A DNA stretch of 64,000 nt from an uncultured bacterium (GTDB lineage: Bacteria > Bacteroidota > Bacteroidia > Bacteroidales > Bacteroidaceae), in contig CAJMPR010000003.1 in assembly GCA_905215345.1 (NCBI GenBank), forward strand, positions 321,435 to 385,434, in the 5' to 3' direction. Below, in pieces: positions 16,517-25,948 of this stretch. Under the pieces are notes generated by a model, which was not told where the DNA came from, searched no databases, and was given only the letters and a program-made list of their open reading frames with translations. A program made the position numbers and the translations under genes. The stretch's first letter is position 1. Every line of letters begins with the position of its first letter.

Positions 16517-18313
16517 TTATTCGTAACCCGGGTTGTTCTCTCCGCCCAAAGTTGCATTAGATTGTATTTCAGCCAAAGGAATGGGGAACAGTTCGTTCTT
16601 GCCATCAACAAAGTTACGACCGGCAATGTAGTTTGCAGTTGCCCAGGTTTTCGGATCCCATGTCTTAGGTTTTTCTCCTTCTTTCAGTTCTCTTGGTTTA
16701 CCATTAGCATCTACATCCTTGAATTCATTTGCACCTTCTACCCAACCTTCGATATGTGCTTGGGCTGCTCTCAATGCATCACCCAAAATACCCCAACGGA
16801 TCAAATCGAATTTGCGTTGTCCTTCATAAGCTGTTTCAAAAGCACGCTCCCAATACAGAGCTGTACGGAATTTACCGGCTTCATCACCATCACTGATAAA
16901 AGGAAGGTCATACACCTTAGGAGCTTTCATCAAAGTTGCATAGTTGGCCGAAGTAATCGGAGTAGCCTCGGCACGAGTACGAACACTGTTTAACAGATTC
17001 CATGCTTCCGGAGTATTGTTGGTTTCGTTATAAGCTTCAGCAGCCATCAATACTACATCAGCATAACGTAACGGACAATAGTTTACTCCCGTATGATTAG
17101 GATCAACAAAACCAGGTGCCATCCATTCTCTGCGCCATTTGCCCGGATAACGATTCATATCTGTTGATATTTCCTTGCAAACAGTCAGTTTGACGTGGTC
17201 TTTCTTCTTTTTATCCCATCTCATTACATAATCTACAAAATTCACATCACGACGTACGTCTTTGTCTTCATAAAATCCTTTCCAATAAGGCAACACAACC
17301 ATAAATGCGTTGGCACGTCCATAGTGAGTCTGGTTAGCCGCTCCGCTACCTGCATCAGGAGCGTCGGTAAGCGGGCCGTTATAGGTTGCCCAGTAGCCTG
17401 CATTATCTTTCTCACCATTATTAGGCTCGAAAGCTATTTCCCACAAGCTTTCCTGATTATTCAACACAAGTTGAGAATAATTCTGGAACAATTTTTCATA
17501 TCCACCACTATAAAAATCATGATAACCTTCCGTTTTAAGAGCTTTCCACTCAGCAATAACAGCATCGAAATACTGTTTGCGTTTAGCGTCATCGGGACGA
17601 ACAAGCTTACGAGTAGCACGATCCAGGCTATAACCGGCACGTTGCAGATAAACACGCATCAATAAAGCATGAGCAGCACCCTGACAAGGAACTTCTGAAG
17701 AAGCAACTTTACTACCCGGATTCAAATACTGCTTGGCAAAATCCAAATCCTTAATAATCTCATCATAAATAAGTTCTCTATCCGTACGAGGCTGAGATGT
17801 TTGTGCAAATCCACTGGTATACGTTGTCTTAAACGGAACATCTCCCCAGAATCGAACAAGGTCAAACGCCAAGAAAGCACGAAGGAAGCGAGCCTGAGCT
17901 ACCAGTTCTTTTAGTTCGGCACTATCTTCATAACCAGCCATTCCCTCGATACCGGTAATTGCCAGATTAGCGCGGTCAATACCTTGATAAGTATAGTTCC
18001 ACACAGAAGCAATCCACACATTAGAGGAAGTAACCGCATACTGGGAAATATCACGACGTGTTCCGTCACCCGTACCCGCGCCTCTAATCATATACATATC
18101 ATCAGCAGTAGCAAACGGCATAACGTATTGTCCATAGGAGCCTTCGGCGGCAAGACAGTCGTATACACCAATTACTGCCATTTTAGCCTTATCTACCGTA
18201 GTAAAATAAGTATCCATTTCATATAGTGAAGTAGGCTTTTCTGTTAAATCGCAGGAAACCGCCCCAACACTCATCAGTGCGCTAAGCACATATATTAATT
18301 TATTTTTCTTCAT
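16517..18313 (-). CDS. SusD-family surface glycan-binding lipoprotein (SusD1)
   Basis: 598 residues. Lipobox at SVGAVSC. The SusD fold shows typical blocks: GIDRANLAITGIEG, ARFLRAFLAFDLVRFWGDVPF, GAAHALLMRVYLQRAGYSLD, LRYADVVLMAAEAYNE and WERAFETAYEGQRKFDLIRWG, with TPR-like helices forming the scaffold. It sits on the outer membrane over the SusC1 barrel and captures oligosaccharides, here probably heparan sulfate fragments. The gap to susC1 is 22 nt. Position corresponds to BT4659 in the B. thetaiotaomicron heparan sulfate locus. Only partly similar to SusD2 (24270-25931), so the two may prefer different fragment lengths or sulfation. Confidence 0.93.
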   Translation of the reverse strand: MKKNKLIYVLSALMSVGAVSCDLTEKPTSLYEMDTYFTTVDKAKMAVIGVYDCLAAEGSYGQYVMPFATADDMYMIRGAGTGDGTRRDISQYAVTSSNVWIASVWNYTYQGIDRANLAITGIEGMAGYEDSAELKELVAQARFLRAFLAFDLVRFWGDVPFKTTYTSGFAQTSQPRTDRELIYDEIIKDLDFAKQYLNPGSKVASSEVPCQGAAHALLMRVYLQRAGYSLDRATRKLVRPDDAKRKQYFDAVIAEWKALKTEGYHDFYSGGYEKLFQNYSQLVLNNQESLWEIAFEPNNGEKDNAGYWATYNGPLTDAPDAGSGAANQTHYGRANAFMVVLPYWKGFYEDKDVRRDVNFVDYVMRWDKKKKDHVKLTVCKEISTDMNRYPGKWRREWMAPGFVDPNHTGVNYCPLRYADVVLMAAEAYNETNNTPEAWNLLNSVRTRAEATPITSANYATLMKAPKVYDLPFISDGDEAGKFRTALYWERAFETAYEGQRKFDLIRWGILGDALRAAQAHIEGWVEGANEFKDVDANGKPRELKEGEKPKTWDPKTWATANYIAGRNFVDGKNELFPIPLAEIQSNATLGGENNPGYE

Positions 18314-18335
18314 TGTATTTCGCTTTTAGGGTTCA

Positions 18336-21300
18336 TTAAAATGCTACATTAATACCAAACACGAAGGAACGACTTCTGGGGTAAGCTCCAAAATCGACAC
18401 CGGGTGTCATCGCGTCACTCATCGTAGATACTTCCGGATCAAAACCGGTATATTTAGTCCAAGTCAACAAATTGTTGCCGGTAGCATACAAACGTAACTT
18501 TGTCAAGCCTATTTTATTAATAATAGTTTTCGGGAAGGTATATCCCAATGTTATATTACTCAACTTCAAATAAGAACCATCTTCTACCGCCCAAGAATGA
18601 ACAAGTGCATTATCCGATGAACCATTATCAGCAAAGCAAGCAACTGTCTTTCCTTGATTTACAGCAGCAAGTTCTGCCGGATCAGTAATCAATGAACCGT
18701 CTTTATTAATTGTAACCCAACGGTGACTCCAATCGGCTGATGCCAACACATTCTTATTGGTCAGAGATGTTCTCGTATTAGTCAGTTTGGTAGCGTTCAA
18801 TACATCGTTACCGAAACTATAAGTCAGGAAGATACTCAAATCAAAATCCTTATAAGTAAATGTATTATTAATACCTCCATAGAATTTCGGGAATGCATTT
18901 CCAATAACAGTTTTGTCATCTTCTGTTATCTTATTATCTTCGCTACCATCCACATTCTTGAATTTTAGCATACCGGGTTGTACCTTTTCTTTTTCACCAC
19001 GATAAACAATACCATCTTTCAAGGTATATTTGCCTGATGCCGCATCATAATTAAAATCTTCAACCTGATACAAACCATCCGATATATAGCCATAGAACTG
19101 TCCCAAAGGTTCGCCGACACCCACTTTATGTGAAGAACCTGCACCTTTAAGACCAATATCAGCCAGATAAAGCTGTACCTTCTCACCTGTTAATTGCTTC
19201 ACTGAGTTTTTATTGCGTGATATAGTAACGGCAGTATTCCATGTAAAATTCTTATTCGTGATGTTCACTGAATTAATAGTCACATCAAGACCCTTGTTTT
19301 CTGTTTCACCGGCATTAATTGTCATAGAGGCATAACCTGAAGAATTCGGCAGACGGGCATCAAACAACAAATTGCTACTGCGGTTAACATAGAATTCCGG
19401 AGAAATAGTCAAGCGTTGATTGAAGAAACCTAAATCCAATCCTACATTGAATGTCTTATTGGCTTCCCATTTCAAATCAGGGTTAGGAACTTGCTTGGAA
19501 GCATAACCGGGCTGTGCAGAATTGCCGTTGGGATAAGTGACGGAATTCATAATCGCCAAACTGGAATAGCTACCAATTCGGTTGTTACCTGCCAAACCAT
19601 AACCGATACGGAATTTCAAGTCAGAGAAGATATTCAGTTCTTTGATAAATTCTTCTTCACCCAAACGCCATGCTGCAGAAACAGCCGGGAAATAACCCCA
19701 CTTATTGTTCTTACCAAACTTAGAAGAACCATCGGCACGTATAGAAGCCGTAAACAGATACTTATCCAAAAGGCTGTAATTTACACGACCGAAGAAAGAG
19801 AGTAACTTATCATCATAGTTTTCGCTGGAAGAAGGAGTAATCGGGGTTCCTAATGACAAGTCACCCAAGCCGATATCATCATTCGGAAAGTTATTGGCAC
19901 CTGCCATAAAGCTACGTGTCCATTTCGTTACGTACTCATGACCCACCATAGCAGTTACATTGTGTTTTGTATTGCTCCAGTTGTAAGTTAACACATTAGA
20001 AGTCTGGAAACTGCTGCTTTCAATGTTCGTAATGTTACCATTGATGCTTGAACGTTTTGCCGTCATGGATTGATCACCGTAGAAGATGTCATTACGACGA
20101 GTCTGATAACGCATACCGGTTGCATTGCGGAACGAAAGTCCTTTGAGTAATTTGATGGTAACACCTGCATTAGCCTGAAAAGTGCGCCATTCTTTATCCT
20201 TGATTTCTTCCGAAGCCGACAATAAAGGATTCTGCATTACGTTACCGTTATCATCGGCAAACAACGGGTCTTCTTCACCCAGCAAATCTGTATCTAAACC
20301 ATTGACACCAATCGTAGGACGGTATTGAAGAATGTGCTGCATCTTATTAAAGCGGTCACCGCCTTCGGAAGTGCCCATACCTTCCACACGCATTTGGTCA
20401 TAACTGATACGGGCATTCATGGTTAACCACTTATTTACCTCGTGATTCATATTGAATGAAATATTATGCTTCTTGGAACCACTATATACCATAGCACCTT
20501 CTTCATCATAATAAGCATAGGCCAAACTATATTGCAGCTTCTCCGTATTTCCGGATACACCTACACGATAATTCTGTGTCAGTGCCGTACGCCCCAATGC
20601 TTCATCTTGCCAGTTAAGACCTTTCCGTCCGGCATAATTAGCTTCAATATCACTGAATTTTCCATAATTATTTTCCCACTTATTCAAGTCACCACCATCA
20701 CCCGTTGAAATTTTATAAAGCGTACGCTCATAATCCAACAATGCAAATTCATAAGGAGAAAGTACATCCAACTTTTTAGCAATCTTCTTGAAACCAACAT
20801 AGCTATCGAAAGTAACAGTAGCTTTACCACCGGACTTACTACCATTCTTAGTAGTAATTACCACAACACCATTCGCACCACGTGCACCATAAATAGCAGT
20901 AGCAGATGCATCTTTCAAAACGTCAATAGTTTCAATCTCGGCAGGGTCAAGAGTTGACATACCATCTTCACTGGGGAAACCGTCAATAATATAAAGAGGC
21001 TCATTACTTTGAGTGATAGAGATACCACCACGTATACGAATAGAAACAGAAGAACCGGGAGCACCTTCAGATTGTTGAATTTGCACACCCGCCATACGTC
21101 CTGCCAATGCTTGCGTTACGTCGCTAACAGGTACTTTAGAGAGTTCCTGATTACCAACTGACGCTACAGAACCTGTTAAATCTTTACGCTTTACTGTTGC
21201 ATAACCGATGGCTACAACTTCGTCCAGCATTACGGCATCAGCTTTAAGCGTTACATTAATCACTTTTTGTCCGTTGACTTTCACATCCTGTGTAGTCATC

Positions 21301-21539
21301 CCGACATAAGAAAAAACCAATACATCTTTCGATGCATCATTTACTTTCAATGAATAGTTACCATTTACATCGGTCACCGTTCCAACGCCGGCAGCACCTT
21401 TAATAGTAACACTACCACCGATAACTTCATATCCTTCACTATCTACGACCTTACCGGTAACAGTCGAACTTTGTGCGTATGCAGACATACTAACAAAGGT
21501 GAGGACAACCATTAAAAACAATTCTTTTAATTTGTGCAT
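18336..21539 (-). CDS. SusC-family TonB-dependent transporter (SusC1)
   Basis: 1067 residues from the start chosen here (MHKLKELFLMVVLTF). After the signal peptide comes the CarboxypepD_reg-like domain (SSTVTGKVVDSEGYEVIGGS), the plug domain (AIGYATVKRKDLTGSVASVG, then SVSIRIRGG and LYIIDGFPSEDG) and a 22-strand barrel ending in FVFGINVAF. It imports oligosaccharides across the outer membrane with SusD1. The frame is open upstream to an ATG at 21593, but that ATG lies inside the -7 box TATGTTTG, so translation cannot begin there. The start at 21539 also matches that of SusC2. First gene of operon A; matches BT4660 by position. Confidence 0.93.
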   Translation of the reverse strand: MHKLKELFLMVVLTFVSMSAYAQSSTVTGKVVDSEGYEVIGGSVTIKGAAGVGTVTDVNGNYSLKVNDASKDVLVFSYVGMTTQDVKVNGQKVINVTLKADAVMLDEVVAIGYATVKRKDLTGSVASVGNQELSKVPVSDVTQALAGRMAGVQIQQSEGAPGSSVSIRIRGGISITQSNEPLYIIDGFPSEDGMSTLDPAEIETIDVLKDASATAIYGARGANGVVVITTKNGSKSGGKATVTFDSYVGFKKIAKKLDVLSPYEFALLDYERTLYKISTGDGGDLNKWENNYGKFSDIEANYAGRKGLNWQDEALGRTALTQNYRVGVSGNTEKLQYSLAYAYYDEEGAMVYSGSKKHNISFNMNHEVNKWLTMNARISYDQMRVEGMGTSEGGDRFNKMQHILQYRPTIGVNGLDTDLLGEEDPLFADDNGNVMQNPLLSASEEIKDKEWRTFQANAGVTIKLLKGLSFRNATGMRYQTRRNDIFYGDQSMTAKRSSINGNITNIESSSFQTSNVLTYNWSNTKHNVTAMVGHEYVTKWTRSFMAGANNFPNDDIGLGDLSLGTPITPSSSENYDDKLLSFFGRVNYSLLDKYLFTASIRADGSSKFGKNNKWGYFPAVSAAWRLGEEEFIKELNIFSDLKFRIGYGLAGNNRIGSYSSLAIMNSVTYPNGNSAQPGYASKQVPNPDLKWEANKTFNVGLDLGFFNQRLTISPEFYVNRSSNLLFDARLPNSSGYASMTINAGETENKGLDVTINSVNITNKNFTWNTAVTISRNKNSVKQLTGEKVQLYLADIGLKGAGSSHKVGVGEPLGQFYGYISDGLYQVEDFNYDAASGKYTLKDGIVYRGEKEKVQPGMLKFKNVDGSEDNKITEDDKTVIGNAFPKFYGGINNTFTYKDFDLSIFLTYSFGNDVLNATKLTNTRTSLTNKNVLASADWSHRWVTINKDGSLITDPAELAAVNQGKTVACFADNGSSDNALVHSWAVEDGSYLKLSNITLGYTFPKTIINKIGLTKLRLYATGNNLLTWTKYTGFDPEVSTMSDAMTPGVDFGAYPRSRSFVFGINVAF

Positions 21540-21586
21540 AATAATTATAAATCTAAGGTTAAACTTTAGAAATAATTTTTCGGACA

Positions 21587-21594
21587 CAAACATA
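21587..21594 (-). promoter_or_regulatory. -7 promoter element of operon A
   Basis: TATGTTTG on the minus strand, 48 bp upstream of the susC1 ATG and identical in sequence to the -7 box of susC2. No TTTG is seen at the -33 position, as expected for a promoter that needs an activator. Confidence 0.75.
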
Positions 21595-21656
21595 CGACAA
21601 GTGCTAAAACATGTGTAAAAGTATTGTTTTTTATTATCCCATTTTTACGCAGAACG

Positions 21657-21694
21657 GATGCAAATATTGTGTATCAATGAGGATTTTTGTGCAA
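21657..21694 (-). promoter_or_regulatory. Candidate regulator-binding box of operon A
   Basis: An 18-mer (21657-21674) and a 12-mer (21683-21694), separated by 8 variable nt, are identical to those at 29256-29293 before susC2. On the transcribed strand, CACAA occurs twice 20 bp apart, as expected for an AraC-type DNA-binding domain on direct repeats. The box lies 63 bp upstream of the -7 element, the same distance as at operon B. The likely protein is the hybrid regulator encoded at 29442-33488. Confidence 0.72.
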
Positions 21695-21833
21695 TAACAG
21701 CCTTTTAAAGCATTCACACAAGGGGTACTTGTCTAAAATTACCCTATAATATATAGAGTCTTTTTAGACAGATTTACTGATAATCTACAGATTATTTAAA
21801 TAATATATATTCTATATAACCGGCTATTCACCA

Positions 21834-22625
21834 CTATTGTTTCTCTTCAACCATATTTAAAAGTTTCAAATTATTCAGTACTACCTTCTGAGCTACCTGC
21901 TGTATGTACTCAGCCTGCTCCGCTTGCAATTCCTTCACATATGAAGTCTGATAAGGTTTCTGAAACATCGCCGAAAAAATCACATTGGCTGCCAAATAAG
22001 TTCCCAAAGGAGAAGGATGAGTCCGGTCCTGCCAATACAAAACGTAATCCGGACGTTCAGTACGCACCTGTTGCCACGCCATTCCTACCGGAGCGCACCA
22101 AGCATTATTCCGGTAAGTCATCTCCAGATAACTAATTTTCAGTCGCTCCTGCATTCCTACATATGTATCTATAACAGGATAGTTTGTAATGGGTGTCAGA
22201 CATCCGTCTTTATGCCCCCAAGTCATATAAAAGATGACATGTGCTTTCGGACTATAAGCATGTATCAAACTATCAAGCGTCCGTGCATTGGAATATGTTT
22301 CCAAGGCAACTACTTCAGTCGGTTTAGCCGGAGCCTCACTATGTTCTTGCAGTATGACAAAGTCCCATCCGCCTCTCTTTATTATTTCTATTTCATCTCT
22401 TTGCTGCAAATGCTTCTTAAATGAATAACCACCTCTGACACAAGCCTGATAGGACAACTTCATCTTTTGGGTAGAAGCAATTTTCTGTACATCGCCCGGC
22501 AGGTCGTTAAAATGAGTATAGCTATTACCTATAAACAGAACCCGGATTGAGTCGTTCCCATTCCGGGCATTTACAGCAAATGCACAAATGAGTGCATACA
22601 GGAATATAAGAATCTTCTTTTTCAT
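21834..22625 (-). CDS. Secreted SGNH/GDSL-fold hydrolase (DUF4886-like)
   Basis: 263 residues with a signal peptide (ILIFLYALICAFAVNA). Block I is VLFIGNSYTHFNDLP, where the nucleophile Ser sits in GNS rather than GDS. WDFVILQEHSEAP follows, and a DRTHPSPLGTYLAA motif supplies the Asp-His pair. The fold is that of SGNH esterases and deacetylases. It is the last gene of operon B, 12 nt after a sulfatase. No such enzyme is part of the B. thetaiotaomicron heparan sulfate locus that I can recall. A role in removing an acetyl or other ester from the glycan is possible but unproven. Confidence 0.75.
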   Translation of the reverse strand: MKKKILIFLYALICAFAVNARNGNDSIRVLFIGNSYTHFNDLPGDVQKIASTQKMKLSYQACVRGGYSFKKHLQQRDEIEIIKRGGWDFVILQEHSEAPAKPTEVVALETYSNARTLDSLIHAYSPKAHVIFYMTWGHKDGCLTPITNYPVIDTYVGMQERLKISYLEMTYRNNAWCAPVGMAWQQVRTERPDYVLYWQDRTHPSPLGTYLAANVIFSAMFQKPYQTSYVKELQAEQAEYIQQVAQKVVLNNLKLLNMVEEKQ

Positions 22626-22637
22626 ATAAACAGCTTG

Positions 22638-24257
22638 TTATTTGCCTCTTTGTGAATCGAAAAACGCAAGCATTTTTCTTTTCAGCTCATTTTTTACAGC
22701 CAAATAATCAACTTCTCCTACAACATTTATAGTTTCCAGCGGGTCTTTTCGGTAATCATATAACTCCTCAGCATATATTTTTCTTTCTTCAAAAGCGTCT
22801 TTGCTGGTAAAATCACTCATCCACATTGTATAACGATAATCTTTTGTACGTAAAGAGTACCCCATCACTCGCATATCCTCATCCCCCAATTCGGAAACTG
22901 CACCTTTCGCCAATTTACGGGGATATTGACTGACAGCGTAATCATGAATTTCCACTCGTTCATCTTTCAAAGCGGGCGCCAAACTTATACCGTCAACAGT
23001 AGACGGAATACTTATACCGACCAAATCACACAACGTAGGGTAAACGTCCACAAACTCGGCAAGAGTGCCTGCTTTACCAGGCTCCATTCCGGGGGCAGCA
23101 ATAATTAAAGGGACTTTCGTGGCTTGCTCAAAATTGGTATGCTTGTTCCATAAATCATGGTCGCCCAAATGCCAACCGTGGTCTCCCCACAGAACAATGA
23201 TAGTATTCTTCAATGTTCCGAGGGAATCCAACGTATTGAGCAATTCTCCAATTTGCGCATCTATATAAGATACACAGGCATAATAACCATGTATCAGTTC
23301 TTTCTGTTTCTCAACCGCCAACCCTGTATTTAAGGTCTGGTCTGTAAAAGTGCACAAATCGGGAATATCCGTATACTTCTTCAACTCTCCACACCGATGA
23401 TAAGCAACAGAAGGACTATTCTTTGCATGCTTCTGAAACTTGGCGATTGGCATAGAACGGCGGTCGTACAAGTCCCAATATTTTTGGGGCGCTACAAAAG
23501 GCAAATGAGGTTTATGATAACCTACCGCCAGGAAGAAAGGTTGACCAGCCTTTGTCAGTGTAGTCAATCTATCCTTAGCTTTCAACGTTACAGCTCCGTC
23601 TTCATAAGCATTATCCGGAACATCCATACATTCTACAGACGGTTTGATATATGAAAAGGCATATTCCATCCTGTCCCGTTTCTTTATGCCTTTCCGCTCT
23701 GCTTCCAGCAGATACTTTTCAGCCATAACCTTTGTCTCCGGCTTTTGGTATCTTCCTAAAGCGGGTGCTCCATATTCCACCGCATAGCAATCTTCTCCCT
23801 CCGTATGGGGAATAGTCCAAGACCGTTCCCCATCTTCTTCAATAACATTTGTCGGATGGAAGATTTTACCTACTGCACTTGTCACATACCCCTCATTCTT
23901 AAAATGACCGGGTAGAGTGACTACATCAGGATTGATGCTACGGATTTTCGTGACCAAGTCGTACACCTGCGTACGATCAGGGCGTAGTCCTGTTAACAAA
24001 CTGGCACGGGTGGCACCCGATATAGCTTGTTGGCAATAGGTATTTAAAAAGACAGTACCCATTGCAGCCAACCGGTCTATATGAGGAGTTTTAATTAACG
24101 GACTACCGTAACATCCTAAAACCGGTTTCAAATCATCTACTGCAATAAAAAGCACGTTAGGCTTTTCCTGTTCCTGATTGCTGATTCGGCTATCATCCGT
24201 ATGAGGAGCAAACAAGGCAGATGCCAAGCAAACTATATCCAGTGTCGAGGTTATCAT
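22638..24257 (-). CDS. Sulfatase, probably iduronate/uronate-2-O-sulfatase (S1_7-like)
   Basis: 539 residues. The sulfatase domain starts at KPNVLFIAVDDLKP (D41/D42) with the maturation motif S80-G-A-T-R84, serine type with Ala replacing the usual Pro. Further residues are VGKIFHP, YHKPHLPFVAPQKYWDLY and LWGDHGWHLGDHDLWNKH. The HKPHLPF and GWHLGDH blocks are typical of iduronate-2-sulfatases, as in BT1596, the heparan/chondroitin 2-O-sulfatase of B. thetaiotaomicron. The N-terminal signal is weak (first 17 residues hydrophobic). It is 12 nt from susD2 and so part of operon B. Expected substrate: 2-O-sulfated unsaturated uronic acid released by lyases. Confidence 0.87.
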   Translation of the reverse strand: MITSTLDIVCLASALFAPHTDDSRISNQEQEKPNVLFIAVDDLKPVLGCYGSPLIKTPHIDRLAAMGTVFLNTYCQQAISGATRASLLTGLRPDRTQVYDLVTKIRSINPDVVTLPGHFKNEGYVTSAVGKIFHPTNVIEEDGERSWTIPHTEGEDCYAVEYGAPALGRYQKPETKVMAEKYLLEAERKGIKKRDRMEYAFSYIKPSVECMDVPDNAYEDGAVTLKAKDRLTTLTKAGQPFFLAVGYHKPHLPFVAPQKYWDLYDRRSMPIAKFQKHAKNSPSVAYHRCGELKKYTDIPDLCTFTDQTLNTGLAVEKQKELIHGYYACVSYIDAQIGELLNTLDSLGTLKNTIIVLWGDHGWHLGDHDLWNKHTNFEQATKVPLIIAAPGMEPGKAGTLAEFVDVYPTLCDLVGISIPSTVDGISLAPALKDERVEIHDYAVSQYPRKLAKGAVSELGDEDMRVMGYSLRTKDYRYTMWMSDFTSKDAFEERKIYAEELYDYRKDPLETINVVGEVDYLAVKNELKRKMLAFFDSQRGK

Positions 24258-24269
24258 CTTATAGCTAAT

Positions 24270-25931
24270 TTAGTAATTCGGATTTTGTACTAAACTTCCT
24301 TTTGTTTCACGTATATCATAAGCCGGAATGGGATACAATTCATGCTTGCCCGTTTGGAAATATATACCGGCCGCCCATACATATGCTTTCAAGGTTTTAT
24401 CTTGAACGGCTGCATTAAATTTAGTATTAAAATCATCCAACGTATCAGCAAGTTTATTCCAACGGATAAGATCGAAACGACGGAAGCCTTCAAAGCCGAG
24501 TTCTCTAGCACGTTCTACAAATAAATAATCACGCACGCTTTGTCTGTCGGGAAAATCCGCAAGTGTAAGGTCTATTGCTGCGTTTGCCGTAGCAGGAGCG
24601 TATCCATATCCTCTTCTTTTAACTTGATTCAAACATTCTATAGCCAAATCGTCCAATCGGCCATCTACTTCATTAACAGCCTCAGCATACATCAGTAATA
24701 CATCCGAATATCGCAAAAGGATAAAGTTAATGTCCATGTTTTCCAAATCTTTCGGAGGGCCGGGAATCCAATTTCTACGCCACTTACCGGGCGCCCAGTT
24801 ATAACTTTCATTGCGTGGAATCTCAATTACCTTATCATTAGCATCAATCTTGAAAGTTGCAATTGCTGTTTTCCTACGAATATCGTCCGCCTCAAAAAAA
24901 TCATAAGCAAAATGGGTAGTCTTTATAAATGAGTTACCCAAACCATACGATGAATTACGGTGAATTTCCGGTGAATTATATGAACCAATCTTACTACTAT
25001 GATCATCTTCGCCCGAAGGATTAAAGAACTGTACTTCATACATTACTTCTTTGGGTTCCATGATATTCTCACAGACATTCTTAAACACTTTTTCATAACT
25101 TGCATTCAAGGAATGGCGTTGTGAATTGATAAGTTCGGCACAAATCGTTTTTACTTTGCCATAATATTCCAAATACTTGTCCGGACGTTCCATCTTTCCA
25201 TCTTGATTCAATGAATATCCGGCACGAAACAAATAGGCACGTGCCAACAATCCCATAGCAGCCCCCTTTGTAGGACGTCCTGTATAAGAACCTACTTCAT
25301 TATACCAAGGCAAAGCAGGCACTGCAGCTTCCATATCTTCCACAATCTGCTGATATATCGCTTCTTTATCCGTACGAGTCACAGCAAAGTCTGTATTTTT
25401 ATCGGAAGGAGTAAGTTTCAAGGGAACATCTCCCCATATACGTACCAAGTCGAAATAACAAATAGCCCGTAACAATCTTGCCTCCGCAATCAAACGATTG
25501 AATGTCTCTTTCGCCTGCTCATCCGGCAATTCAACTCGCTCCATATTCTCTATAATACGATTTACCCGGTCTATCCCCGTATAATAATATCCCCATGCTT
25601 CTTCAATCCAATTATGCGAGGTATATATATTATAGTGTCCCAAATCACGGGCCGTATGGCCTGTACCCGAACCTTTAATATGACTAAGGTCCGTATCACA
25701 ATCTACTACCAACATAAAATGCCCGTACGTCATCTTCTGGCTTAGTACTTCATATGCACCATTAACCGCCAGTTCCAACTCTGAAACATTATTATAGAAA
25801 TCCTTTTCATCATAGAAGTCGTAAGCCTCTTCGGCCAAGAAGTCTTTACACGAAGTGAACATAAGTCCGATGGCTAAAGCCAGAACAGACATAATTGTCA
25901 TTCTTTTATATATCGTTTTCATAATATTCAT
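24270..25931 (-). CDS. SusD-family surface glycan-binding lipoprotein (SusD2)
   Basis: 553 residues. Lipobox at GLMFTSC. SusD blocks include YTGIDRVNRIIENME, ARLLRAICYFDLVRIWGDVPL, GAAMGLLARAYLFRAGYSLN, LRYSDVLLMYAEAVNE and RARELGFEGFRRFDLIRWN. It partners SusC2 from which it is 17 nt away. The first ATG (25931) is followed by a second at 25922 (MKTIYKR), which may be the true start. It resembles SusD1 in the helical core and ligand-region placement, which points to an old duplication of the susCD pair. Confidence 0.92.
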   Translation of the reverse strand: MNIMKTIYKRMTIMSVLALAIGLMFTSCKDFLAEEAYDFYDEKDFYNNVSELELAVNGAYEVLSQKMTYGHFMLVVDCDTDLSHIKGSGTGHTARDLGHYNIYTSHNWIEEAWGYYYTGIDRVNRIIENMERVELPDEQAKETFNRLIAEARLLRAICYFDLVRIWGDVPLKLTPSDKNTDFAVTRTDKEAIYQQIVEDMEAAVPALPWYNEVGSYTGRPTKGAAMGLLARAYLFRAGYSLNQDGKMERPDKYLEYYGKVKTICAELINSQRHSLNASYEKVFKNVCENIMEPKEVMYEVQFFNPSGEDDHSSKIGSYNSPEIHRNSSYGLGNSFIKTTHFAYDFFEADDIRRKTAIATFKIDANDKVIEIPRNESYNWAPGKWRRNWIPGPPKDLENMDINFILLRYSDVLLMYAEAVNEVDGRLDDLAIECLNQVKRRGYGYAPATANAAIDLTLADFPDRQSVRDYLFVERARELGFEGFRRFDLIRWNKLADTLDDFNTKFNAAVQDKTLKAYVWAAGIYFQTGKHELYPIPAYDIRETKGSLVQNPNY

Positions 25932-25948
25932 AAGTCTATAGTTTTAAA

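Noticed and set aside
18336..21593. Longer SusC1 start with 18 extra residues
   Set aside because: The upstream ATG lies in the -7 promoter box, and SusC2 starts at the position equivalent to 21539.
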